Positions 6,377 through 13,015 of a stretch of 13,306 nt of DNA are shown one piece after another; the first letter of the stretch is position 1, and each line of letters starts with the position of its first letter. The notes under the pieces were generated by a model. It was given only the letters and a program-made list of their open reading frames with translations. It was not told where the DNA came from and did not search any database. The position numbers and the translations under genes are program-made. This DNA comes from an uncultured beta proteobacterium (lineage in GTDB: Bacteria; Pseudomonadota; Gammaproteobacteria; Burkholderiales; Rhodocyclaceae): contig CAIXAY010000172.1 of assembly GCA_903917505.1 (NCBI GenBank), positions 1 to 13,306 on the forward strand. The letters are read 5' to 3'.

Positions 6377-8569
6377 TCACCGCCAGGCAATGGTCGCGCG
6401 TTTATGCACGGCCAGCGGGACGACGCCGAATTCGGCGTCGGCAACGTTGTCGAGGAGGCTGCTCGCGGCGATTTGCAACTGACGCTTTTCCATGCGCGCC
6501 CGGCGCGCGGCGATCAGCTCGCGCCGCTCGGCGAGCGGCGGGCCGGCCAGCGGCGCCAGCCGGCCGTCGAGAAAAGTGGCCCGGTCGAGCAGGTCGACGC
6601 GCTTCTCGCACAGCCGCGCCCACAGCAGGTCGCCGTCGATCAGCGCGCCGATGCCGCCACCGGCGAAGGCCTCGGGTACGGTATGGCCGATGCAGGCACC
6701 CTTGGTGACTCCGGAGTAACGTCCGTCGGTCATCAGGATCGACGTTCTTTCGATCACGCCGTGATGGCGCAGGCTTTGGCTGGGAGCGAACATTTCCGGC
6801 ATGCCGAAAGCCACCGGGCCCTGGCCGGCAATGACGAAGGCGAAGGCCAGCGTGCCCTGGTTGAGCATCGCCATGACGTCGTCGTCGCGCGCCCGGCCTG
6901 GCTGCCCGGCGCCGTTGATCACGCGCAGCGCGGCCAGCAGTTCCGGCGTGAGTTCCGGCATTGCGGCCAGGATGTCGACGAGTTTGTTCGAGCGCAGCTC
7001 CTGGTTGCAGGATTCTTCGTTTTCGTAATAGCGCACGACGAAGGCGCGGCCGTCGAAGCGCTCGTACAAGGCAGTGCTCATTCCGGCGACCTTGAGCACA
7101 CTGGACGTGAAGAAATTGCCGCGCAGCACGGCGGTGCCCGAAAGCGCGCGCACCGGCTCGATGCGAATGAGCGAACGTTGCTGCGGCAGCTGCGGCGAAA
7201 CCGCGAAATCGATCGCCGCGACCCGCTCGCCCCAGGTCTTCCCGCTGATCGTCGGCGCATCCCAGTCCATCGCCACGCTGAGGTCCTTGAGTACCTTATA
7301 CACGCTGCTCACGCCGTGGTGCAGGCCGGCCCGCGCCTGCTCGGCGAGGACGAAGGTGTCGCGGTTTTCGGTCAGGCTGTGGGCGAAGATGTCGGGCACC
7401 GCCTGCGCTTCGGTGATCGCCTGATAGTCGAACAGCGAGACATCGAAACCCGCGTGGCGCATCACGCCGGGCAGGTGCAGCAGCAGATTGCTCGAACCGC
7501 CGGTGGCGTTGTGGATGCGCACGGCGTTGGCGTAATTGGCCGCCAGCAAGTCGCAAACCGCGTACTGCGGTTTGTTGATGATGCGGAAGAGCTGGTCGAC
7601 GTTGTCCGCCACCAATGCGCTTGGCGGCACATCGATGAGCAGCTCCGAGCCGGCCGGCACGAAGCCCAGCGCCGCCATCAGCGTGCGCGAGGAATTGCCG
7701 CTGCCGTTGAAGGCGCACATGCCGCCCTGGTCGTCGCAGGTGGCGGCGGCCAATTCATTGAGCAGGGTGCGGGCGGCGGGTCGATCGATCAACTGTTCCT
7801 CGCTCGCCCGGTTGAGCAGGCCGAGAAAAGCCTCGTCGGAGGAACACTGCAGGATGTGCCGGCAATTTTCTTCGATATCGTCGGCCAGCTGCGGGTCGCC
7901 GGCGCAACGCGCCGCCTGCTGAATCTCTTGCAACTTGCTGCGCGTGCCGGCCGGGATGCGGCCGCCTTTCATCACCCGCGCCGGGACGAAGACTGCCCAG
8001 ACCGGCGCGTTGCCGCGCTCCGGCTGGCGCCGCGCCCGGTCGGCGGCGGCCAGGGCCGACAGGATGCCGGTCGGCGACTTGTCGCAACCCGAGAGGACGT
8101 AAGCCGCGTGATAGCTGTGGCCCTCGAAGCTGGTATTGACCATCATCGCCGTCGCGTTGCGCGAGACCAGCGAATAGCACTGGCCGATGTTGCTTTGCGC
8201 CGTGCCATCGCAAACGACCGGGATGGTGAAGGTGAAAGGCACGCCGCCGTTCTGCCAGATCCGCGCCGCGGCTCGCAGCGCATGTTCGGCATCGTGGAGA
8301 TGCGCGGGATGATCCGCGGAGCCCTGGATGATGCAGACGCGCGGGCGGTTGGTCACCAGCCGCTCGACGATCGTCCGCTGCGTATAGTCTCCCAGCCCGA
8401 GGAAATCCGGCTCGTCGCGCAGGCAATCCTGCGCCCGGCGCAGCACGGCCTGCACGGTGACCGGCTGGTTGGCCAGACCCTGGATGCAGTCGCGGTACGG
8501 GTTGCTGGCTTCCTTGACAAACAACTCGGAAAATTCGGCGTTGATGACGGCGTTCTTGGGATTGTCCAT
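6377..8569 (-). CDS. IlvD/Edd-family sugar-acid dehydratase, unusually long (730 aa)
   Basis: This is an Fe-S, Mg-dependent dehydratase of the IlvD/Edd superfamily, which removes water from dihydroxy acids or aldonates to give 2-keto-3-deoxy acids. Candidate cluster ligands are Cys120 (VVCDG), Cys162 (SGCDKSPTG, with the adjacent Asp-Lys metal-site pair) and Cys285 (GGMCAFNG). IHNATGGSSNLLLHLPG (352-368) and DGRYSGVTKGACIGHTVPEA (615-634) are the C-terminal hallmarks. It looks closer to the YjhG/YagF xylonate-dehydratase branch than to IlvD. At 730 aa it exceeds IlvD (about 570-615) and YjhG (about 655). The extra length includes a segment at about 200-275 between the second and third Cys motifs, plus the N- and C-terminal ends. 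I chose the ATG at 8569; an upstream TTG at 8638 adds residues typical of read-through leader. No good ribosome site is visible. It is transcribed away from the GntR gene through a shared operator. Substrate unknown. Confidence 0.9.
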   Translation of the reverse strand: MDNPKNAVINAEFSELFVKEASNPYRDCIQGLANQPVTVQAVLRRAQDCLRDEPDFLGLGDYTQRTIVERLVTNRPRVCIIQGSADHPAHLHDAEHALRAAARIWQNGGVPFTFTIPVVCDGTAQSNIGQCYSLVSRNATAMMVNTSFEGHSYHAAYVLSGCDKSPTGILSALAAADRARRQPERGNAPVWAVFVPARVMKGGRIPAGTRSKLQEIQQAARCAGDPQLADDIEENCRHILQCSSDEAFLGLLNRASEEQLIDRPAARTLLNELAAATCDDQGGMCAFNGSGNSSRTLMAALGFVPAGSELLIDVPPSALVADNVDQLFRIINKPQYAVCDLLAANYANAVRIHNATGGSSNLLLHLPGVMRHAGFDVSLFDYQAITEAQAVPDIFAHSLTENRDTFVLAEQARAGLHHGVSSVYKVLKDLSVAMDWDAPTISGKTWGERVAAIDFAVSPQLPQQRSLIRIEPVRALSGTAVLRGNFFTSSVLKVAGMSTALYERFDGRAFVVRYYENEESCNQELRSNKLVDILAAMPELTPELLAALRVINGAGQPGRARDDDVMAMLNQGTLAFAFVIAGQGPVAFGMPEMFAPSQSLRHHGVIERTSILMTDGRYSGVTKGACIGHTVPEAFAGGGIGALIDGDLLWARLCEKRVDLLDRATFLDGRLAPLAGPPLAERRELIAARRARMEKRQLQIAASSLLDNVADAEFGVVPLAVHKRATIAWR

Positions 8570-8667
8570 GTCCGTTCGCAGCGGGGTGAGACGTCGGCGT
8601 GAAAGCGCCGGGAAGGCGAAGGTTGAAATGGATCCCAACTCCGTCTGCTGTTCTACAACTTGGCCAT

Positions 8668-8682
8668 CATTGTACTACAATG
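8668..8682. promoter_or_regulatory. FadR/GntR-type operator, perfect palindrome
   Basis: CATTGTA-C-TACAATG is a perfect 15-bp inverted repeat. Its TTGTACTACAA core fits the TNGTNNNACNA pattern of FadR-subfamily GntR operators. It sits 61 bp upstream of the GntR start and 99 bp upstream of the dehydratase start, overlapping the predicted dehydratase -10 box. The neighbouring GntR protein is the likely ligand, repressing both directions until an effector binds. Confidence 0.75.
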
Positions 8683-8698
8683 GCGTTGACTTTGTCCC
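8669..8698 (-). promoter_or_regulatory. Candidate promoter of the dehydratase-dehydrogenase operon
   Basis: On the minus strand, GGGACA (8693-8698, 4/6) and TACAAT (8669-8674, 5/6) are 18 bp apart. The -10 lies within the GntR palindrome, which would make repression steric. The -35 is weak, so the call is tentative. Confidence 0.4.
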
Positions 8699-8714
8699 AT
8701 TCTGGTGACAAAGT
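8689..8714. repeat. Inverted repeat ACTTTGTC-N10-GACAAAGT
   Basis: Perfect 8-bp arms (8689-8696 and 8707-8714) flank a 10-bp spacer, 29 bp upstream of the GntR ATG and 6 bp past the FadR-type palindrome. It overlaps the -35 of the dehydratase promoter and a possible plus-strand TTGACT (8686-8691). It could be a second regulator site or a small leader hairpin. Confidence 0.45.
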
Positions 8715-8742
8715 GCGCGCGCAGGAAGACCAGGGCAGCGCC

Positions 8743-9504
8743 ATGACCAAGACGGATCGACTCACCCGACTATTCGGCAGACAGATCGCCCAGGGCAAGT
8801 TCAAGCCCGGTTCGGCGCTGCCTTCCGAAGCCGAGCTGTGCGAGCGCTTCGCGGTCTCGCGCAACGTCATGCGCGAAGTGATCAAGGTGCTGTCGACCAA
8901 GAAACTGATCGACGCCCAGCGCCACCGAGGCCTGTTCGTCATGCCGCAGGCGCAATGGAATTACCTCGACGCCGACGTGCTCGAATGGGCGCTCGAAAAG
9001 GGCGGCGATCCCGATCTGCTCAATTCGCTGATCGAGGTGCGCAGCCTGATCGAGCCGACGATTTCGCGCTGGGCCGCCGAACGGGCGACCGCGGTGGATC
9101 TGGTCGCGATCGAAGGCAACTACAACGCGATGCTCGCCAGCCGGACCGATTATCAGGCTTTTCAGGAAGCCGATATCGGTTTCCACAAGGCGATCCTGGC
9201 CGCCACCCACAACGTCGTGATCCAGCAATTGAGCGATGCCGTCAGCGCGCTGCAGCGCGCGATCTTCGATCTTACCTACCTTGCCGACAAGCGCCACATG
9301 GATCTGACCATGAAGGAACACGCCGAGCTGTCCGACGCGATCCGGCGCAAGAATCCGCAAGCGGCTGAAGCGGCTTGCCACCAGCTGGTGGTGCGCACGG
9401 CGTGGCGGGCCAGGGTCAAGCCGGCGGCCGCGGAGAATTCCGGGGCCGCGGGCAAGAAGGCCAAGCCTGTCGCGCGCAAGGGCAAAGCGGCATCAATCGG
9501 GTAG
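8743..9504 (+). CDS. FadR-subfamily GntR regulator, DgoR-like
   Basis: This 253-aa repressor-type protein has an N-terminal winged HTH (about 4-68; PGSALPSEAELCERFAVSRN at 22-41) and an all-helical FCD effector domain (about 92-218). Conserved metal ligands are visible at Asp144, His148, His193 and His213. Family members of this type (DgoR, UxuR, ExuR) sense aldonates, uronates or 2-keto-deoxy acids. The frame opens upstream at a GTG (8599), but that would translate through the operator and overlap the divergent gene. The ATG at 8743 begins the conserved domain. The C-terminal tail (about 224-253) is rich in Lys and Ala (KPAAAENSG, GKKAKPVARKGKAAS), unusual for the family. It is divergent from the dehydratase and 69 bp ahead of the SDR gene, so likely co-transcribed with it. 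Autoregulation through 8668-8682 is expected. Confidence 0.92.
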   Translation: MTKTDRLTRLFGRQIAQGKFKPGSALPSEAELCERFAVSRNVMREVIKVLSTKKLIDAQRHRGLFVMPQAQWNYLDADVLEWALEKGGDPDLLNSLIEVRSLIEPTISRWAAERATAVDLVAIEGNYNAMLASRTDYQAFQEADIGFHKAILAATHNVVIQQLSDAVSALQRAIFDLTYLADKRHMDLTMKEHAELSDAIRRKNPQAAEAACHQLVVRTAWRARVKPAAAENSGAAGKKAKPVARKGKAASIG

Positions 9505-9573
9505 ACTTTGTGGGTTGAGCTTGTTTCCGGGGCTTTCGCTGAGGCCATTGATTAATTTTTTTGGGAAGTGGAT

Positions 9574-10341
9574 ATGCAAACAGATCTTTTTCGATTGAAC
9601 GGCCGCCGCGTGCTGATTACCGGTTCGACCCAGGGCATCGGCCTGGCACTGGCTTACGGCCTGGCCGGCGCCGGCGCGTCTATCGTCCTTAACGGGCGCG
9701 ACGCAGCGCGCACCAAGGCCGCCGCCGAAAAAATGACGGCCGACGGCTTCAAGACCGACTATGCGGTTTTCGATGTCACCGACCAGCCCGCGGTCGTCGA
9801 CGCCGTCGCGCGCATCGAAAAGGATATCGGCGCCATCGACGTCCTGATCAACAACGCCGGCATCCAGCGCCGCGCGCCGCTCGAGGATTTCCCGAGCGAA
9901 GCCTGGGAAGCCATCCTCAGCACCAATCTCACCAGCGTTTTCTATGTTTCGCAGGCGGTGGCCAGGAACATGATCAGCCGCAAGAAGGGCAAGATTATCA
10001 ACATCTGTTCGGTGCAGAGCCAGCTCGGTCGGCCGACCATCGCCCCCTATACCGCCAGCAAGGGCGGCGTCGCCATGCTCACCAAGGGCATGTGCGCCGA
10101 CTGGGCCAAGCATGGCATTCAGGCCAATGGCCTGGCGCCGGGCTATTTCGCCACGGTGATGAACAAGGCGCTGGTCGAGAACGAAGAGTTTTCCGCCTGG
10201 CTGTGCAAGCGCACGCCAGCGGGGCGCTGGGGCGAGGTCGAGGAGCTTTACGGAGCTGCGATCTTCCTGGCCTCCGACGCATCGAACTTCGTCAACGGGC
10301 AGATCATCTTTGTCGATGGCGGCATGACCGCCTGCGTTTGA
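9574..10341 (+). CDS. SDR-family oxidoreductase, gluconate 5-dehydrogenase (IdnO)-like
   Basis: This 255-aa classical short-chain dehydrogenase has the cofactor loop TGSTQGIG (16-23), NNAG (93-96), and the catalytic Ser146 (ICSVQSQ), Tyr159 and Lys163 (YTASK). NGR at 40-42, following beta-2, places an Arg where NADP(H)-preferring SDRs have one. The overall pattern (LFRLNGRRVLITGSTQGIG near the start, FVDGGMTACV at the end) resembles gluconate 5-dehydrogenase/5-ketogluconate reductase. A GTG at 9568 is in frame, but the ATG at 9574 has the better placed GGGAAG ribosome site. Together with the IdnD-like enzyme it could interconvert C5 epimers of an aldonate through a 5-keto intermediate. It is followed by a strong terminator and is the last gene of the island. 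Substrate is inferred. Confidence 0.9.
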   Translation: MQTDLFRLNGRRVLITGSTQGIGLALAYGLAGAGASIVLNGRDAARTKAAAEKMTADGFKTDYAVFDVTDQPAVVDAVARIEKDIGAIDVLINNAGIQRRAPLEDFPSEAWEAILSTNLTSVFYVSQAVARNMISRKKGKIINICSVQSQLGRPTIAPYTASKGGVAMLTKGMCADWAKHGIQANGLAPGYFATVMNKALVENEEFSAWLCKRTPAGRWGEVEELYGAAIFLASDASNFVNGQIIFVDGGMTACV

Positions 10342-10358
10342 CCCGCCCCGCGCAAACA

Positions 10359-10392
10359 AAAACGCCGTTCAGCGCGGGCTGAACGGCGTTTT
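10359..10392. terminator. Bidirectional rho-independent terminator between the SDR gene and rpoH
   Basis: A perfect 15-bp stem, AAAACGCCGTTCAGC (10359-10373) with GCTGAACGGCGTTTT (10378-10392), closes a 4-nt loop. It has a T-tract on the 3' side in both orientations. It lies 17 bp past the SDR stop and 19 bp past the rpoH stop, so it serves both converging genes. Confidence 0.92.
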
Positions 10393-10411
10393 GCCTTATT
10401 GATCCCCGCGC

Positions 10412-11269
10412 TCAGGCGCCGGCAAGGGCTGGCGCCAGGCTGGTGCGCATTTTCTGCATGGCCTTGCTTTCGATCTGGCGGATGCGCTCGGCCGAAACGC
10501 CGAATTCGGCCGCCAGTTCGTGCAAGGTCGCCGGATCCTCGCGCAGCCAGCGCTCTTCGATGATGCGGCGGCTGCGCTCGTCGATCGTCGCCAGGGCCGC
10601 TTGCAGCCCGGGTCCGTGCAGGTCATCGCGGGCGCGCGCTGCGAGCACGCGCGTCGGCTCGTTGTGGTTGTCCTCGAGGTAGGCGATCGGAGCGAAGGCA
10701 TCCTCGTCGTCCTGGCCTGTTTCCAGCGCCAGATCGTGCCCCGACAGGCGCGTTTCCATCTCGACGACTTCTTCCGGCTTGACCGAGAGTTGATGCGCGA
10801 TGTCGGCGACCTGCGTCGGGTTCAGCGCCTCGCTGCCCGGCTTCATGCTGCGCAGATTGAAGAACAGCTTGCGCTGCGCCTTGGTCGTCGCGACCTTGAC
10901 CATGCGCCAGTTCTTCAATACGTATTCGTGGATTTCGGCCTTGATCCAGTGCATCGCGAACGACACCAGGCGCACGCCGTGCGACGGGTCGAAGCGCTTG
11001 ACGGCTTTCATCAGGCCGATATTGCCTTCCTGGATCAGGTCGGCATGCGGCAGGCCGTAGCCGAGATAGCCGCGGGCAATCGAGATCACCAGACGCAGGT
11101 GAGAAAGGACGAGTTGGCGCGCCGCCTCGAGATCGCCCTCGTCGCGGAAACGCCTGGCCAGCCGAAACTCCTCCTCCTCCGTCAGCATCGGAAACTGCTT
11201 CGCCGCCTGAATATAGGCGTCGATATTCCCTACGGCAGAGATCGATGGAAAAGTCAAAGCTTGCGTCAT
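10412..11269 (-). CDS. rpoH: RNA polymerase heat-shock sigma factor RpoH (sigma-32)
   Basis: This 285-aa sigma factor directs core RNA polymerase to heat-shock promoters. Region 2 is visible at about 50-130 (LIQEGNIGLMKAVKRFD, then FAMHWIKAEIHEYVLKNWRMVK), followed by the diagnostic RpoH box QRKLFFNLR (132-140), the segment linked to FtsH turnover and core binding. Region 4.2 HTH is TLHELAAEFGVSAERIRQIE near the C-terminus. Length matches the family (about 284). The ATG at 11269 has a near-perfect AAGGAGG site 9 nt upstream. The gene is monocistronic: it ends at a bidirectional terminator and begins after a promoter that contains a perfect CIRCE box. It is part of the core genome, unrelated to the sugar-acid island. 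Confidence 0.98.
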   Translation of the reverse strand: MTQALTFPSISAVGNIDAYIQAAKQFPMLTEEEEFRLARRFRDEGDLEAARQLVLSHLRLVISIARGYLGYGLPHADLIQEGNIGLMKAVKRFDPSHGVRLVSFAMHWIKAEIHEYVLKNWRMVKVATTKAQRKLFFNLRSMKPGSEALNPTQVADIAHQLSVKPEEVVEMETRLSGHDLALETGQDDEDAFAPIAYLEDNHNEPTRVLAARARDDLHGPGLQAALATIDERSRRIIEERWLREDPATLHELAAEFGVSAERIRQIESKAMQKMRTSLAPALAGA

Positions 11270-11303
11270 TGCTTGTAGCCTCCTTGCTGATGTTCGTAAG
11301 TCA

Positions 11304-11333
11304 ATTTTAGCACTCCATGTCTGAGAGTGCTAA
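11304..11333 (-). promoter_or_regulatory. Predicted sigma-70 promoter of rpoH, overlapping CIRCE
   Basis: On the minus strand, TTAGCA (11328-11333, 4/6) and TAAAAT (11304-11309, 5/6) are 18 bp apart. The promoter elements coincide with the two CIRCE arms, so HrcA binding would exclude polymerase. The start point would be about 25-30 nt upstream of the ATG. Confidence 0.5.
11307..11333. promoter_or_regulatory. CIRCE element (HrcA operator) upstream of rpoH
   Basis: TTAGCACTC (11307-11315), nine bases, then GAGTGCTAA (11325-11333): an exact match to the CIRCE consensus TTAGCACTC-N9-GAGTGCTAA. HrcA represses genes bearing this box and is relieved by heat through GroEL titration. It lies 38-64 bp upstream of the rpoH ATG. 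hrcA itself is not in this window. Confidence 0.93.
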
Positions 11334-11337
11334 GCGT

Positions 11338-11800
11338 GAAAAGAAGTTTCGTGTATCGGTTTGTAATCCCGGCAAATAGAGTCGAAATATCGATTTTCAT
11401 TGAGTTTCGAACTGTCTTCATTCGGTTCTGAACTAATAGAAACGTCGGACTTGCAGTATTGGCAAGCCCTTGAATCCAATTTACAGCGAAAGCTTTTCGT
11501 TCTATTCGTCGGGGTTGTCGAATTCCCCCATTTCTCGTGCGCATCTTCAGTCCAGTAATCCAGTAAGAAAAGATCCAGCACTTAACCGTAAGCGACCCCT
11601 CAATGTGCTCCAAACTTGCGGGATGGTCCGTGCGGTGGCGCGCCGATAATCCTTGAAGTTGCGTACCGGATTATTAGGCGGGGAACTCAAAGCCTAAGCC
11701 CATTCTTCGACACCCATGCATTGAAGCAGCTCTTGGCTGCCGGCCCAGAAGAAAGTGCCGCCTCTGGCCTTTGCACTGCTTCATCTCTGCTGCCAACGAG
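11338..11800. other. AT-richer stretch without a recognisable gene
   Basis: Roughly 460 bp between the rpoH control region and the IS remnant has clearly lower GC than the surrounding genes, especially 11338-11600, and lacks their codon pattern. Open frames exist (a minus-strand GTG frame at 11330-11581, a minus-strand frame at 11266-11613, and a plus-strand frame from 11616). None shows a ribosome site, motif or family signature that I can support. It may be decayed or transferred DNA. Confidence 0.5.
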
Positions 11801-11820
11801 CCAAGCTGAACAAACTGACA

Positions 11821-11979
11821 GCAAAGAAGTGCTACGATACCGTTTGCATCGCCAAACCGGGGCCGAACAGATTTTTCGATTTTCACAACCGCCGGCGTCC
11901 GCATTTAACGCTTCACCGGTAGGCGCTCGATACGGCTTACTCCAACCTCAGCAAGGCGCTGCTCGCCGCGGCAGATTAA
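11821..11979 (+). pseudogene. Decayed C-terminus of an IS3-type transposase (OrfB, DDE)
   Basis: In the frame of 11881, the translation contains FFDFHNRRRPHLTL, followed at 11920 by an in-frame TAG, then ALDTAYSN and a terminal LLAAAD before TAA at 11977. This matches the usual IS3-family end, with its YN-RRPH-LD--TPD-AYFN pattern. The stop sits where Gln/Arg is expected before 'TPD', and Thr-Pro is changed to Ala-Leu. The upstream part (11821-11865) is too diverged to align by eye. A few dozen bases downstream, GAGGCCACCTCT resembles the GACCACCTCT-like ends of some IS elements, so the copy may have run to about 12035. Only the last 40-50 codons survive. Confidence 0.6.
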
Positions 11980-12196
11980 ACCCCGGCAGAAAGATCACTT
12001 AAGAAAACCGGAATACTGCACGAGGCCACCTCTCCCGCACTCCCTTGCAGCGAATCCATGTTACTTACGCATTCAACGGGTCGTTTCTGGAAATCCTCGG
12101 ATCCACAGTATGCTTGTGCGCTGCGCATCAGCCCTCCCGGACATCCCGGGACTGGCATCAGGCTAATCGATAATCCGGGAATTACGGACAAGGATC

Positions 12197-13015
12197 ATGA
12201 TCTCGCTGCGGCAAATTGAAGTCTTGCACGCTATTCTGAGCACGGGCAGCGTCACCGTAGCGGCCAAAGCATTGAACGTCTCCCAGCCCGCTGTCAGCAA
12301 GATGCTGCAGCAGGCGGAACGGCAGCTCGGATTCAAGCTTTTCGTCCGCAATGGCAACCGTCTGAGCGCCACCGAAGAAGCCCTGGCATTGTATCGGGAG
12401 ATCGAACAGATCCTGCCCCAGGTGGATGCCGTTCAACGGCTGGCTGAAAACCTGAGGCACGGCACCGGCCGGATACTGCGCATCGTCGCGCTGCCCTCGC
12501 TCGGGCAAACCCTGCTGCCGTCCGCGCTGGCCTCGTTCAAACCGATGCATCCAGCACTCGATATTGAATTGCGCCTGCAGCACACAGAAGAACTTGTGCA
12601 GGCACTCCTTCTGAGAGACGCCGATCTGGGGTTCGATTTTGGCGGCTTGAATCACCCGGCGATCGTGCGCAAGACGCTCGTGATCAGCGAGTATGTCTGC
12701 ATTGCCCCGGCCGGGTGGTTTCCCGAGGGCGCCCAAGGGAAGGATGCCCCCAAAATCCGACAATCCGGGCGGCCGGCGAAGGCATTCCAACCGGATGCCT
12801 TCAGGATCGCGGCGCCCGCATCGCGGGATCCCATTGGGCGGGAATTCGATCGGCTTCTCGCCGGTCGTTCAAGGAGAAGATGCCGTGAGCATCGAAAAAG
12901 TAAAGGAACTGAGAGCCGCCATCGCGCGTGGCGAATGGCGCAAGCCGACATCAGGTTTGGCGCCGGGTTTCACGCAGGCCAACCTTGTCATCTTGCCGCA
13001 GAAATACGCGTTTGA
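12197..13015 (+). CDS. LysR-family regulator, C-terminally truncated (possible pseudogene)
   Basis: Residues 1-60 form a good LysR winged HTH ([20 protein letters not shown], then [20 protein letters not shown]). A linker helix and the first half of the effector domain follow ([18 protein letters not shown] at about 94-111, LGFDFG at 144-149). Residues up to about 222 ([13 protein letters not shown] at 210-222) still look LysR-like. After that the frame becomes Arg-rich and runs out of frame through the next gene to a stop at 13015. A normal LysR protein has about 300 residues, with roughly 80 effector-domain residues after this point; here they are replaced by the ribosome site and start of the DUF1445 gene. 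The simplest reading is a deletion that removed the lysR 3' end. The ATG at 12197 has an AAGG ribosome site. Whether the 272-aa product is functional is doubtful. Confidence 0.8.
   Translation: MISLRQIEVLHAILSTGSVTVAAKALNVSQPAVSKMLQQAERQLGFKLFVRNGNRLSATEEALALYREIEQILPQVDAVQRLAENLRHGTGRILRIVALPSLGQTLLPSALASFKPMHPALDIELRLQHTEELVQALLLRDADLGFDFGGLNHPAIVRKTLVISEYVCIAPAGWFPEGAQGKDAPKIRQSGRPAKAFQPDAFRIAAPASRDPIGREFDRLLAGRSRRRCREHRKSKGTESRHRAWRMAQADIRFGAGFHAGQPCHLAAEIRV

Noticed and set aside
6404..8602. A 732-codon plus-strand open frame opposite the dehydratase gene
   Set aside because: It mirrors the minus-strand dehydratase, whose product has clear family motifs; the antisense translation is rich in Arg, His, Ala and Gly with no motif, as expected of shadow frames in high-GC DNA. 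The long plus frames at 1913-3019, 5192-6268 and 10520-11278 are rejected for the same reason.
8570..8638. TTG start at 8638 for the dehydratase
   Set aside because: The extra 23 residues are not family-like and would begin within the divergent regulatory region; the ATG at 8569 is preferred despite its weak ribosome site.
11266..11613. Small minus-strand genes at 11266-11613 and 11330-11581
   Set aside because: Both run into or through the CIRCE/rpoH promoter region, lack a ribosome site and show no recognisable motif; more likely chance frames in AT-richer DNA.
11616..12002. A 128-aa plus-strand protein
   Set aside because: It overlaps the IS3-type remnant in another frame; its translation is low-complexity and motif-free, whereas the alternative frame gives the transposase-like residues.
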